The notes below the pieces were generated by a model. That model did no database searches. It was given only the letters and a program-made list of their open reading frames with translations, and was not told the origin of the DNA. From Neorhizobium sp. SOG26 (GTDB taxonomy: Bacteria > Pseudomonadota > Alphaproteobacteria > Rhizobiales > Rhizobiaceae): a DNA stretch of 64,000 bases. A program made the translations under genes and the position numbers. Shown piece after piece: positions 1 to 8,333 of this stretch. The DNA is taken from positions 2,170,001 through 2,234,000 of the forward strand of contig NZ_CP025512.1 of the NCBI RefSeq assembly GCF_003491345.1. Reading direction: 5' to 3'. The first letter of the stretch is position 1. Each line of letters opens with the position of its first letter.

Positions 1-606
1 CTCATCGTCATGGATATCGTCGCTCTGTGGTCATGGCGGCACTATAACGACCGCAAGACGCTGTTGATGATCCTGCCGGGCGGCGTCATCGGCATTGCGC
101 TCGGCTGGGCGACCTCGGCCTATGTGTCCGACAACGCGCTGCGGCTGGTGATCGCCACCGCCACCATCCTCTTTACCGTGCGTTACTTCTGGCAGGTCTA
201 TGGACCCCATTCACGGGTGCCGCGGGAGCCCCTGCCGCATCGTCCGGTCGCGGCAACCTTCTGGGGTTCGCTCTCGGGTTACGCGAGCTTCGTTGCACAT
301 GCCGGCGGCCCGCCGTTCCAGATCTACGTGCTGCCGATGCAGCTTGACCCGAAGGCCTATACAGGCGCCAGCATCCGCTTCTTCGCCATTGTCAATGCGG
401 TGAAGGTGATCCCTTACTTCTTCCTCGGGGCGCTGGACCGGGAGAACATGTTCATCTCGATGACCCTGCTGCCGGTGGCGCTTGTCGCGACCATGCTGGG
501 GGCCGCTGTCGTCAAGCACCTGAAGGCCGAAGTCTTCTACCCGATGACCTATGGCCTCGCCTTCTTCGCTGGCCTCAAGCTGTTGTGGGATGGGTTGTTC
601 GGCTGA
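1..606 (+). CDS. TSUP (TauE/SafE) family membrane permease, 5' end cut by window
   Basis: The frame is open from base 1 and ends with TGA at 604-606; the first in-window ATG (base 10) is probably internal, because family members are about 250 aa and only about 200 are present. The protein is strongly hydrophobic, with about five membrane spans visible (for example around GGVIGIALGWATSAY and VALVATMLGAAVVKHL). The internal motif GSLSGYASFVAHAGGPPFQIY matches the second repeat of TauE/SafE sulfite/organosulfonate exporter-like permeases. These inner-membrane proteins move small anions such as sulfite or sulfoacetate, but the substrate cannot be read from sequence. An ArsR-type regulator follows after 86 bases on the same strand. 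Confidence 0.8.
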   Translation, partial: LIVMDIVALWSWRHYNDRKTLLMILPGGVIGIALGWATSAYVSDNALRLVIATATILFTVRYFWQVYGPHSRVPREPLPHRPVAATFWGSLSGYASFVAHAGGPPFQIYVLPMQLDPKAYTGASIRFFAIVNAVKVIPYFFLGALDRENMFISMTLLPVALVATMLGAAVVKHLKAEVFYPMTYGLAFFAGLKLLWDGLFG

Positions 607-692
607 CACGCCAAGCACAGCTGGCGTCGGCGCACTTGCTGCGACGCACAATGCGTCTTGTCGCATAGGTGCGTTTGGCTTAGGCTGCCGCC

Positions 693-953
693 ATGAGCTC
701 TTTGGATCCCTTTGCAGCCATAGCTGATCCGAACCGGCGATATCTGCTGGAAGAATTGCGCCGCGCGCCAAAGACGGTGAATGAACTGGCGCAGGGCCTG
801 CCGATCAGTCGGCCGGCGGTGTCACAGCATCTGAAAGCCTTGCTGGACAGCAATCTCGTGACGGTGAAGAACCACGGCACGAAGCGCATTTATTCGGTCA
901 ATACCAAGGGCTTCGACCGCATGAACCTGTGGCTTGATCAATTCTGGTCGTGA
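693..953 (+). CDS. ArsR-family winged-helix regulator (short)
   Basis: An 86-aa single-domain winged helix. The N-terminal DPFAAIADPNRRYLLEELRR is the typical ArsR opening, the recognition helix region is ISRPAVSQHLKALLDSNLV, and the wing follows at VKNHGTKRIYSV. There is no C-terminal ligand domain and no Cys metal-binding motif, so it belongs to the non-metal ArsR subgroup that often controls transporters or small enzymes. The adjacent TSUP permease is a possible target, by proximity only. The stop codon lies inside one arm of a perfect 12-bp inverted repeat (941-952 / 992-1003). Confidence 0.85.
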   Translation: MSSLDPFAAIADPNRRYLLEELRRAPKTVNELAQGLPISRPAVSQHLKALLDSNLVTVKNHGTKRIYSVNTKGFDRMNLWLDQFWS

Positions 954-1003
954 CCTTCGGTGTGCAAGTCACTCTGTTGGAGTCCGTCAACCACGACCAG
1001 AAT
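941..1003. repeat. Perfect 12-bp inverted repeat overlapping the arsR-type gene stop
   Basis: ATTCTGGTCGTG at 941-952 is the exact reverse complement of CACGACCAGAAT at 992-1003, with a 39-base spacer. The left arm covers the last codons and stop of the ArsR-type gene. A short T-rich stretch (ctttagttctt) follows the right arm, so a large-loop terminator is possible, but the loop is long for one. Confidence 0.7.
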
Positions 1004-1094
1004 CTTTAGTTCTTAAGGCTTGGATTGTTTTTGCCGCTGTCGGGCCCGTTCGCGGTTGGAACATGGGCTAGCGGCTCGTTTCTCCTTGAGAGAG

Positions 1095-1271
1095 TTAGTG
1101 ACGCGTAGAGGCTTTGAGACGCTGCAGCTCATCCTTGAGGCGCAGCTTGCGGCGCTTGAGATCGGCGATTTCCCGATCGTCCGCGGAGGGCGAAGCAAGA
1201 ATGCTTTGGAGCTCCTCCTCGAGAGCACCATGCTTCTTTTCAAGCGATGCGATATGAGCCTGGACGGTCAT
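1095..1271 (-). CDS. DUF465 (YdcH-like) small coiled-coil protein
   Basis: A 58-aa protein beginning MTVQAHIASLEKKHGALEEE and ending in a basic heptad-rich tail (LKRRKLRLKDELQRLKAS). This alternating acidic/basic helical pattern is the DUF465/YdcH signature; family proteins are cytoplasmic, short and of unknown function. The start at 1271 is chosen because AGGAGG lies 10 bases upstream on the minus strand. Longer readings upstream lack coding character. It is divergent from a second DUF465 gene 230 bases away. Confidence 0.85.
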   Translation of the reverse strand: MTVQAHIASLEKKHGALEEELQSILASPSADDREIADLKRRKLRLKDELQRLKASTRH

Positions 1272-1501
1272 GTGGCATGTTCCTCCTTGGTCCACCTGCC
1301 CCGACAATCCTTTCTGCCGAGGCTTCAGGTTTACATTAGCAGTGTGACATGATCGGGCACGTTTGTCGAAGGAGAAATCGTGGCTTGATGCGGGCAAATT
1401 CATGGCGCCGGCTAACTTCCAGTTAACGCGGTTTGATGGTAGAGGCTTGCGCAATTGACCGGCAGATCGGAAATGGCTGGTATGAGAATGGGGATTGAAC
1501 C

Positions 1502-1705
1502 ATGGCTGACCAGGAACAGGCGGATATCCGGCTGACACTCGCAAAGCTTCGCCAGGAGCACGAGGATTATGACGCCGCCATCAACGCCATGATCCAGGTC
1601 GGCTCCGAGGCGCTTCGCATTCAGCGGATGAAAAAGAAGAAACTGGCCATCAAGGACAAGATGAGCCAGCTTGAAGACCAGATCATTCCCGACATCATCG
1701 CCTAA
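1502..1705 (+). CDS. DUF465 (YdcH-like) protein upstream of purE
   Basis: A 67-aa acidic/basic coiled-coil protein ([20 protein letters not shown] ... [20 protein letters not shown]). The [15 protein letters not shown] stretch is the most conserved part of DUF465. It ends 10 bases before the purE ATG, so it probably heads a DUF465-purE-purK transcript. The role of the family is unknown. Having two members divergently arranged within 400 bases suggests an old duplication. A CtrA-like box, CTAA-N7-TTAAC (1412-1427), lies in the shared promoter region. Confidence 0.85.
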   Translation: MADQEQADIRLTLAKLRQEHEDYDAAINAMIQVGSEALRIQRMKKKKLAIKDKMSQLEDQIIPDIIA

Positions 1706-1715
1706 GAGGCTCGAC

Positions 1716-2213
1716 ATGGCTGAAAGACCTGCCGTTGCTATCATCATGGGCAGCCAGTCCGACTGGGAAACCATGAAGAATGCTGCCGACACGCTGGAGG
1801 CGCTCGATATCGGTTACGAGGCCCGCATCATCTCGGCGCATCGCACGCCCGAACGGATGATGAGCTTTGCCAAGGGTGCCCGCGACGAAGGTTTCCAGGT
1901 CATCATCGCCGGTGCCGGCGGTGCCGCCCACCTGCCGGGTATGACGGCGGCGATGACGCCGCTTCCGGTCTTTGGCGTGCCGGTGCAGTCCAAGGCGCTT
2001 TCGGGCCAGGACAGCCTGCTTTCGATCGTCCAGATGCCGGCCGGCATTCCGGTCGGGACATTGGCGATCGGCCGCGCCGGCGCCATCAACGCCGCCCTGC
2101 TGGCAGCCTCCGTGCTCGCGCTCAATGACGACGGCATCGCCGAGCGGCTCGATGAATGGCGTGCCCAGCAGACCGCCGCCGTCGCAGATTATCCGATCGA
2201 CGAGGCTCTATGA
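1716..2213 (+). CDS. purE: N5-carboxyaminoimidazole ribonucleotide mutase PurE
   Basis: 165-aa class I PurE, which converts N5-CAIR to CAIR in de novo purine synthesis. The diagnostic N-terminal loop [10 protein letters not shown], the central SAHRTPERM with the catalytic His, and [12 protein letters not shown] are all present. The ATG at 1716 is chosen over an earlier in-frame one at 1671 because family proteins begin a few residues before the beta strand [10 protein letters not shown]. The stop overlaps the purK start (ATGA at 2210-2213), indicating translational coupling with the enzyme that makes its substrate. Confidence 0.96.
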   Translation: MAERPAVAIIMGSQSDWETMKNAADTLEALDIGYEARIISAHRTPERMMSFAKGARDEGFQVIIAGAGGAAHLPGMTAAMTPLPVFGVPVQSKALSGQDSLLSIVQMPAGIPVGTLAIGRAGAINAALLAASVLALNDDGIAERLDEWRAQQTAAVADYPIDEAL

Positions 2214-3280
2214 CCATTTCCACCATCGGGATCATCGGCGGCGGCCAGCTTGGTCGCATGCTGGCGATCGCCGCCGCCCGGCTGAACTTCCGCACCATCA
2301 TCCTGGAGCCGCAGGCCGATTGCCCCGCCGCCCAGGTCGCCAATGCCCAGATCGCGGCGGCCTACGATGATCCGGCAGCACTTGCCGAACTTGCCGAGCG
2401 CTGCGACGTCGTCACCTATGAATTTGAGAACGTGCCGGTCGCGGCGGCAGAAGCGCTGCAGCACGCCGTTCCCGTTTATCCTCCGGCCAAGGCGCTGGAA
2501 GTTTCCCAGGATCGCCTTACCGAAAAACGCTTCCTGAACGCCTGCGGCATCCGCACGGCAGATTTCCGCGCCGTCGACAGCCAGGAGGACCTCGAGGCGG
2601 CGCTTGCCGAATTCGGCGGCAAGGGTGTGCTGAAGACCTGCCGCATGGGTTACGACGGCAAGGGCCAGCGCGTATTCCGCTCCACGGATGACAGCCCGGC
2701 CGGCGCATTCGGGGCCTTGGGCTCGGTGCCGCTGATTCTCGAAAGCTTCGTTCCCTTCGAACGCGAGGTGTCGATTATCGCCGCCCGCAGCCGCGACGGC
2801 GATGTTTCATGCTACGATCCGGCAGAGAACGTGCACCGCAACGGCATCCTCCACACCTCGACCCTACCGGCGCGCATTTCGGAATCAGCTGCGGCCACGG
2901 CGCGCGACTCGGCCAAGAAGCTTCTCGATGCGCTCGGTTATGTCGGCGTGATCGGCATCGAATTCTTCCTGATGAGCGACGGCACGCTGATCGCCAACGA
3001 AATTGCCCCGCGCGTCCACAATTCCGGCCACTGGACGGAAGCGGCCTGCGTGGTGTCCCAGTTCGAGCAGCATATCCGCGCCGTTTCCGGCCTTTCGCTC
3101 GGCGATCCGGCCCGAAATTCCGACTGTGTCATGACCAACCTGATCGGCGACGACATCAACGACGTGCCGGCCTGGCTCGCCAGGAAGGACGTGCTCGTCC
3201 ACCTCTATGGCAAGACGGAATCCCGCCCCGGCCGCAAAATGGGCCACGTAACGGAGTTGAAAAAGCCGTCACAAGGTTGA
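2210..3280 (+). CDS. purK: N5-carboxyaminoimidazole ribonucleotide synthase PurK
   Basis: A 356-aa ATP-grasp ligase that makes N5-CAIR from AIR, bicarbonate and ATP. It has the N-terminal [16 protein letters not shown] nucleotide-binding loop, ATP-grasp features ([26 protein letters not shown]) and the C-terminal [16 protein letters not shown] metal/substrate segment near residue 260. Length is normal for the family. The ATG at 2210 overlaps the purE stop by 4 bases. A strong stem-loop with a T run (3319-3357) closes the transcript. Confidence 0.96.
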   Translation: MTISTIGIIGGGQLGRMLAIAAARLNFRTIILEPQADCPAAQVANAQIAAAYDDPAALAELAERCDVVTYEFENVPVAAAEALQHAVPVYPPAKALEVSQDRLTEKRFLNACGIRTADFRAVDSQEDLEAALAEFGGKGVLKTCRMGYDGKGQRVFRSTDDSPAGAFGALGSVPLILESFVPFEREVSIIAARSRDGDVSCYDPAENVHRNGILHTSTLPARISESAAATARDSAKKLLDALGYVGVIGIEFFLMSDGTLIANEIAPRVHNSGHWTEAACVVSQFEQHIRAVSGLSLGDPARNSDCVMTNLIGDDINDVPAWLARKDVLVHLYGKTESRPGRKMGHVTELKKPSQG

Positions 3281-3318
3281 CACGCAGGGTGGCTCGGGTT
3301 ATCTGCACGCCCAACCGG

Positions 3319-3357
3319 AGCGCGCCCCTCTTGTCTAAAAATTGGCGGCGCGCTTTT
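3319..3357 (+). terminator. Rho-independent terminator after purK
   Basis: AGCGCGCC (3319-3326) pairs perfectly with GGCGCGCT (3347-3354) across a 20-base loop and is followed by TTTT. It lies 38 bases past the purK stop. Confidence 0.65.
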
Positions 3358-3408
3358 GATTGATAGAGACAAGCGGCTTCAACGCCCACAGACTGCTGGA
3401 CCAGTACA

Positions 3409-3534
3409 ATGAAGATCAAGAACTCGCTTAAGGCGCTCAAGGCTCGTCACCGCGATAACCGTCTGGTTCGCCGCAAGGGTCGCGTTTACATCATCAACAA
3501 GCAGAACCCGCGCTTCAAGGCTCGCCAGGGCTGA
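3409..3534 (+). CDS. rpmJ: 50S ribosomal protein L36
   Basis: A 41-aa basic protein beginning [17 protein letters not shown] and continuing [20 protein letters not shown] to the stop at 3532-3534. This is the alphaproteobacterial L36 form, slightly longer than the 38-residue type and without the four zinc-binding cysteines (C-minus paralogue). It is a component of the large ribosomal subunit. It is monocistronic here, between the purK terminator and a TPR-protein gene. Confidence 0.93.
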   Translation: MKIKNSLKALKARHRDNRLVRRKGRVYIINKQNPRFKARQG

Positions 3535-3572
3535 TATGTCGGCTGGCCGCAGCTTTTAGTGGCCGCTGATCA

Positions 3573-3594
3573 AATTGTCGGTAGTGCGACAATT
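3573..3594. repeat. 22-bp palindrome upstream of TPR gene
   Basis: AATTGTCG (3573-3580) and CGACAATT (3587-3594) form a perfect 8-bp dyad around GTAGTG. It lies 39 bases after rpmJ and 39 bases before the TPR-gene ATG. It could be an rpmJ terminator (no good T run follows) or an operator. Confidence 0.5.
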
Positions 3595-3633
3595 CGGGTT
3601 TGACCTCCAGCGCATGCGGATTACCTTGTCCGC

Positions 3634-4287
3634 ATGCGCTATTTTCGTTCGACGATCCTGATTCTGCCTGCAATCTTGGCAGCCCTTCCCGCGTTAGCCC
3701 AACCGGTGATGGCTCAGTCGGTCGTGCCGGAAACGACCCTGCCGGATCCGCCGAAGAATGCGGCGCCGCAATCGACGCCGGCCGAAACCGCACCCGCGGC
3801 AAAAGCCGCCAAGCCGATCGATCCCCTGTTCGAGGCACTGAAGCGCGAGCGCAACCCGGACAAGGCGCGCGGCATCGCCACGCAGATCATGACCGATCTC
3901 AACGACTCGGGCAGCGCCACCGTGAACCTCCTGATGCAGTGGGCTGCCACCGCCATCAAGGAGAAGCGCAATGCCGCGGCACTCGACTTCCTGGATCAGG
4001 TGACGGTGCTCGACCCTGCCTATCCGGAAGGATGGAATCGCCGCGCGACGCTGCATTACACGATGGGAAATACGCGCAAATCCATGGCCGACATCGCTGA
4101 GGTCTTGAAGCGTGAACCCCGGCATTTCGGGGCGATTGCGGGCATGGCGGGCATCCTGATGCAGTCCGGCAAGGACGAGTTGGCGCTGAAGGCCTGGGAG
4201 GACTACCTCGCGATCTATCCGGCCGACCGAGACGCACAGGAGGCGGTGACCAAGCTGTCTGAAAAGATCGCCGGCAACCGCACCTGA
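3634..4287 (+). CDS. Exported TPR-repeat protein
   Basis: 217 aa. Residues 1-28 are a clear signal peptide (RSTILILPAILAALPALAQP), followed by an Ala/Pro-rich linker (to about residue 65) and then TPR helices (for example AALDFLDQVTVLDPAYPEGW, RRATLHYTMGNTRKSMADIA, ILMQSGKDELALKAWEDYL). The location is probably periplasmic. TPR proteins are protein-interaction scaffolds; no enzymatic motif is seen. It is separated by 21 bases from the downstream alpha/beta hydrolase, so they are probably one operon. Confidence 0.85.
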   Translation: MRYFRSTILILPAILAALPALAQPVMAQSVVPETTLPDPPKNAAPQSTPAETAPAAKAAKPIDPLFEALKRERNPDKARGIATQIMTDLNDSGSATVNLLMQWAATAIKEKRNAAALDFLDQVTVLDPAYPEGWNRRATLHYTMGNTRKSMADIAEVLKREPRHFGAIAGMAGILMQSGKDELALKAWEDYLAIYPADRDAQEAVTKLSEKIAGNRT

Positions 4288-4308
4288 GACGCGCGACTCG
4301 CTGACGCG

Positions 4309-5349
4309 ATGATCCTCATTCCCCTGATCCTGCTCGGCATCCTTGCTGCGGCTTTCGGCTTCACCACCTGGAAGGCGCGTGCGATCGAGAAGGCCCACCC
4401 CAATATCGGCGAACTGACCGATGTAGGCGGCTTCCGGATGAATGCCGTGCATGTTCCGCCATCACCCAATGCCGACCTGCCGCCGATCGTATTCATCCAT
4501 GGCGCCAGCGGCAACCTGCGCGACCAGCAGGCGACGTTCCGTCCCATGCTGGAGGGGCGCGCGGAGATGCTGTTCGTCGATCGTCCGGGCCACGGCTATT
4601 CGGAGCGCGGCGGGCCGGAGAACGATTTTCCGGATGGCCAGGCCGACGCAATCGCGCGGCTGATGGATAAGCGCGGCATCGACAAGGCGATCATCGTCGG
4701 CCACTCCTTTGGCGGCGCCATCGCCGCAAGCTTTGCCCTGTACCACCCGGAGAAGACGGCAGGCCTTCTCTTTCTTGCGCCGGCGACACATCCCTGGCCG
4801 GGCAGCATCGACTGGTACTACAAGCTGACGGCGCGCCCGGTGCTTGGCCGCCTGTTCCGCCACCTGCTGGCGCTGCCTGCCGGGCTACTGATGATGGATG
4901 GCGCCACCCGCTCGGTCTTTTCGCCTAACCCGTGCCCCGCTTCCTATAAGGACGATGGCGCGCCGGCGCTCGTGCTGCGGCCGGCAACCTTCCGCTACAA
5001 CGCGATCGATGTCGCCAACCTCAACGGTTACGTGACGCGCGTGGCGCCACGCTACCGGCAGATCAAGGCGCCGACGGTGATCATCACCGGCGATCAGGAT
5101 GCTATCGTCGCCGAGGAAATCCATTCCGTCGGGCTGGCGAACGATATCGCGGGCTCCGAACTTATCTGGATCCGCAACCTTGGCCACAAGCCGGATTACG
5201 TGGCGACCGATGTCGCGGTGGCGGCGATTGAAAAGCTGTCCGGCTTGCCGCGGGATCTCCAGTCCGCTGCAGCGCTGGCCGAAGCACGCATAGCACGGCA
5301 TGCACAGGAGCCGGCACCCGCCCTCGACCTTGCCATCGAAAAGACCTGA
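4309..5349 (+). CDS. Membrane-anchored alpha/beta hydrolase
   Basis: 346 aa. A hydrophobic N-terminal segment (residues 1-20) is an uncleaved anchor or signal. The hydrolase core shows the oxyanion-loop HGASGN near residue 64, DRPGHGYS at 91-98, the nucleophile elbow GHSFGG (Ser133), a late acid in ITGDQDAIV and the catalytic His in NLGHKPDYV. The substrate is unknown; the family includes esterases, lipases and epoxide-type hydrolases. The start at 4309 follows the TPR gene by 21 bases, suggesting co-transcription. The gene is convergent with pyk. Confidence 0.85.
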   Translation: MILIPLILLGILAAAFGFTTWKARAIEKAHPNIGELTDVGGFRMNAVHVPPSPNADLPPIVFIHGASGNLRDQQATFRPMLEGRAEMLFVDRPGHGYSERGGPENDFPDGQADAIARLMDKRGIDKAIIVGHSFGGAIAASFALYHPEKTAGLLFLAPATHPWPGSIDWYYKLTARPVLGRLFRHLLALPAGLLMMDGATRSVFSPNPCPASYKDDGAPALVLRPATFRYNAIDVANLNGYVTRVAPRYRQIKAPTVIITGDQDAIVAEEIHSVGLANDIAGSELIWIRNLGHKPDYVATDVAVAAIEKLSGLPRDLQSAAALAEARIARHAQEPAPALDLAIEKT

Positions 5350-5368
5350 CCGGTCTGCGCCACAAATG

Positions 5369-5400
5369 AAAAAGCCGCCGGATCGCTCCGACGGCTTTAG
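5369..5400 (-). terminator. Terminator of pyk (usable in both directions)
   Basis: AAAGCCG (5371-5377) pairs with CGGCTTT (5392-5398), with an inner CGGA/TCCG stem. Read on the minus strand it ends in five T residues (5373-5369). It lies between the convergent hydrolase and pyk genes. Confidence 0.75.
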
Positions 5401-5419
5401 CAGCTCAATTTGCGTGGCG

Positions 5420-6859
5420 TCAGATGCCCGTCTGGCCGTCCGAGCCGATATAGGCGATGCGCAGCATGTTCGTCGCGCCCGGCGTGCCGAGCGGAACGCC
5501 GGCGGAGATGATCAGCCGGTCGCCGGGATTGCCAAAACCTTCGGAGACGGCGATGCGGCAGGCGCGGTTCACCATGTCGTCGAGGTCGGTTGCATCCTGC
5601 GTCACGACGCAGTGCATGCCCCAGCAGAGCGACAAGCGACGCGCCGTCTGCACGATCGGCGAGAGCGCGATAATCGGCACATTCGGCCGCTCGCGCGAGG
5701 CACGAAGCCCCGTCGTGCCGGAGGACGTATAGGTGACGATGGCGGCAAGCCGCAGCGTTTCGGCGATCTGGCGGGCAGCGAGTGAAATGGCATCGGCGCC
5801 GGTCGCTTCCGGGGTCGCGCGCTGGGCATAGATGATGCTCGGGTAAAGCGGGTCGTGCTCCACCTGCCGCGCGATCGACGCCATCATTGCAACCGCTTCG
5901 ACCGGATACTGGCCGGAAGCCGATTCAGCCGATAGCATCACGGCATCGGCGCCTTCAAACACGGCGATCGACACATCCGATACTTCTGCGCGCGTCGGCA
6001 CCGGCGAGGAAATCATCGATTCCAGCATCTGCGTGGCAACGACAACCGGCTTGCCGGCCCGGCGACATGCGCGCGTCAGCTGCTTCTGGATGCCCGGAAC
6101 CGCCTCGATCGGCATTTCGACGCCAAGATCGCCGCGGGCAACCATCACGGCATCGGAAAGCTCGATAATCTCGTCGATCCGCTCGAGCGCCTGCGGCTTT
6201 TCGATCTTCGACATGACGCCGACGCGACCGCGGGCGATCTTGCGCACTTCCGCAAGGTCATCCGGACGCTGCACGAAGGACAGCGCCACCCAGTCCACCT
6301 CATTGGTGGCGAGCGCGGCATCGAGGTCGGAGCGGTCCTTCTCGGTCAGCGCGCCGACGCCAAGCAGCGTATCGGGCAGGCTGACGCCCTTGCGATCGGA
6401 AATGCTGGTGCCGGCAACCACGGTGCAGACGATCTTCGTGCCGTCCGCCTGTTCGGCCTTCAGCGCCAACTTGCCATCATCGATCAGCAGGCGGTCGCCG
6501 GGCTTCACGGCTTCCAGGATTTCGGGATGCGGCAGGAAGACGCGCGTTTCGTCGCCCGGTTCGTCGCGGTTGTCGAGCGTAAACGTCTGGCCGGCCGTGA
6601 GCGTCACCTTGCCGGCGGCAAACTTGCCAACGCGCAGCTTGGGGCCCTGCAGGTCGCAGAGAATGCCAATCGGGCGGCCGCAACGTGCTTCGACCGAACG
6701 GATCCGGCTGATCAGGGTGCGCATCATGTCATGGCTGGAATGGCTCATGTTGATGCGAAAAAGGTCTGCTCCCGCCTCATGCAGCTTCTGGATCATATCC
6801 TCTTCGGAGGATGCAGGTCCCAGCGTCGCTAGGATCTTTACTTTGCGGTAGCGCCTCAT
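5420..6859 (-). CDS. pyk: Pyruvate kinase
   Basis: 479 aa, normal length. It catalyses PEP + ADP to pyruvate + ATP at the end of glycolysis. Visible features: KILATLGPASSEEDM with RINMSHSSHD (active-site Arg region), GILCDLQGPKLRVG, the Lys/Glu metal segment VMSKIEKPQALERIDEI, MVARGDLGVEMP, and TQMLESMISSPVPTRAEVSD. The regulatory C domain follows. An in-frame TTG sits one codon upstream (6862), but the ATG at 6859 forms a TGATG junction with the upstream DUF1036 stop, so I use it. The pair is probably translationally coupled. Confidence 0.96.
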   Translation of the reverse strand: MRRYRKVKILATLGPASSEEDMIQKLHEAGADLFRINMSHSSHDMMRTLISRIRSVEARCGRPIGILCDLQGPKLRVGKFAAGKVTLTAGQTFTLDNRDEPGDETRVFLPHPEILEAVKPGDRLLIDDGKLALKAEQADGTKIVCTVVAGTSISDRKGVSLPDTLLGVGALTEKDRSDLDAALATNEVDWVALSFVQRPDDLAEVRKIARGRVGVMSKIEKPQALERIDEIIELSDAVMVARGDLGVEMPIEAVPGIQKQLTRACRRAGKPVVVATQMLESMISSPVPTRAEVSDVSIAVFEGADAVMLSAESASGQYPVEAVAMMASIARQVEHDPLYPSIIYAQRATPEATGADAISLAARQIAETLRLAAIVTYTSSGTTGLRASRERPNVPIIALSPIVQTARRLSLCWGMHCVVTQDATDLDDMVNRACRIAVSEGFGNPGDRLIISAGVPLGTPGATNMLRIAYIGSDGQTGI

Positions 6860-7332
6860 CAATTCTGGCCTTCTTGCGTGCCGGGCGTATCGGAAAGCTG
6901 AACCATCCAGCTTCCCTGACGTCCTGTATCATATTCCTTGAAGCCCATGCGCTGGTAGCCACGGGCGAAACAATCGTTGACGCCGACGATCTTGAACTCG
7001 TTCTCCGCGACGCACATGTTGATATTGCCGGTCCAGCGGCCACCACGAGCCGCGTCTTCGGCGTATAGATAATAATATCGCGACTTCAACTCGCCTTCGA
7101 TGAGCGTCGCGCAGGTGGAGGCAGGCACCTGCCACCACCCCTCCGTGGTCCAGCCCTCCGCGGCGCGGTAACCGATGGCGACGCCGACGAGGTTCTGCGT
7201 TCCGTTGCACACGCGGAAATCGGCATGCGCGGCAGTGGCGACGAAAAGCGGGCCACCGGTGGCAACAATCGCGCCGAGAACGGGAACGGAAAGAAGGGAG
7301 CGAACTGCGGATCTTGGGGATTTTTTCGACAC
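6859..7332 (-). CDS. Secreted DUF1036 protein
   Basis: 157 aa from a GTG at 7332 (MSKKSPRSAVRSLLS), chosen because it gives a normal signal peptide (through ATAAHADF) and has GGA about 8 bases upstream; the longer reading opens with a TTG. The mature part carries the DUF1036 pattern: FRVCNGTQNLVGVAIGYRA, EGWWQVPASTCATLIEG, YYYLYAEDA, FCVxxx-like cysteine pairs and a C-terminal GF/EYDTG segment. It is likely periplasmic; the function is unknown. Its stop overlaps the pyk start by one base, a conserved-looking pairing without an obvious metabolic reason. Confidence 0.85.
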   Translation of the reverse strand: MSKKSPRSAVRSLLSVPVLGAIVATGGPLFVATAAHADFRVCNGTQNLVGVAIGYRAAEGWTTEGWWQVPASTCATLIEGELKSRYYYLYAEDAARGGRWTGNINMCVAENEFKIVGVNDCFARGYQRMGFKEYDTGRQGSWMVQLSDTPGTQEGQN

Positions 7333-7522
7333 GGTTTCCGTCAGGACTCCATGGTTATTGGTGAAGCACTTTCTCGCAAGGCGACACCTGAAAGTCAACG
7401 CAAGTCTAATCGATTAGCCCGATCCCCTGCGATTGCCCTTCAACGGCCACCGCCGCTTGCGTCGCCCGCCTGCTCGTGCAACTAACGTTGCTTTCCCAGA
7501 CCTCAAGACGCCACCCCGCATC

Positions 7523-8314
7523 ATGCAAGACTTTGCACCTTTCGAGATCATAGACGGCGATTATGACCGAGGCATGGTGCTTCTGGCCGATCACGCCATG
7601 AACCGGCTGCCGCCCGCTTATGGCAGCCTTGGCTTGCCGGAAGCTGCCTTCGGGCGGCACATCGCCTACGACATCGGCATTGAGGGGCTGACGCGGGTGC
7701 TCGCGTCCCGCCTCGGCATTCCCGCCGTGCTCGGATGTTTCTCCCGCCTGCTGATCGACCCAAACCGCGGCGAGGACGATCCGACGCTCATCATGAAGAT
7801 TTCCGATGGCGCGATCATCCCTGGCAACCACCCGATCACCCAGGAAGAATGGGACCGGCGGCTCGACACCTACCACCGCCCCTACCACCGCGCCGTTGAG
7901 GAAACGATCGCCAGGGCGCAGACGCCGCAGCGCGCGCCGCTGGTGCTCTCGCTCCATTCCTTCACGCCGTTCTGGAAGAACTTCGCACGGCCGTGGCATG
8001 CCGCGGTCCTGTGGGATACTGACGACCGCGCCGTGCTTCCGCTGCTGGAAGCGCTGCGGGCGCCGGGCGATCTCGTGATCGGCGACAACGAGCCTTACGA
8101 CGGCGCGCTAAAGGGCGACACCATGTACCGCCATTGCATGATGACCGGGCGGCCGCATGCGCTTCTGGAAGTGCGCCAGGACCTGATCGCCGACGAGGAT
8201 GGCATCGCCGCCTGGGCAGAAAGGCTTGCCCCCATCTTCAATGCGCTCAACGCAAACCCCATCTTGCACGAATACAAGATCTTTCCGTCGCGCACCGGGC
8301 CCTACCCCGCGTGA
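7523..8314 (+). CDS. N-formylglutamate amidohydrolase family protein (paralogue 1)
   Basis: 263 aa. The FGase fold is recognised from VLLADHAMNRLP near the N-terminus (metal His), ARHIAYD-like GRHIAYDIGIEGLT, SRLLIDPNR, LVLSLHSFTPFWK (second His) and VGDNEPYDG. Members cleave N-formyl-L-glutamate to formate and glutamate, or related N-acyl amino acids. The ATG at 7523 is chosen because alignment-type motifs begin right after it and upstream codons look non-coding. DUF1244 follows after 19 bases, a pairing often seen in rhizobia. A second, divergent paralogue lies at 45698-46585. Confidence 0.87.
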   Translation: MQDFAPFEIIDGDYDRGMVLLADHAMNRLPPAYGSLGLPEAAFGRHIAYDIGIEGLTRVLASRLGIPAVLGCFSRLLIDPNRGEDDPTLIMKISDGAIIPGNHPITQEEWDRRLDTYHRPYHRAVEETIARAQTPQRAPLVLSLHSFTPFWKNFARPWHAAVLWDTDDRAVLPLLEALRAPGDLVIGDNEPYDGALKGDTMYRHCMMTGRPHALLEVRQDLIADEDGIAAWAERLAPIFNALNANPILHEYKIFPSRTGPYPA

Positions 8315-8333
8315 CTGGCACAGGAGGCGCTTC

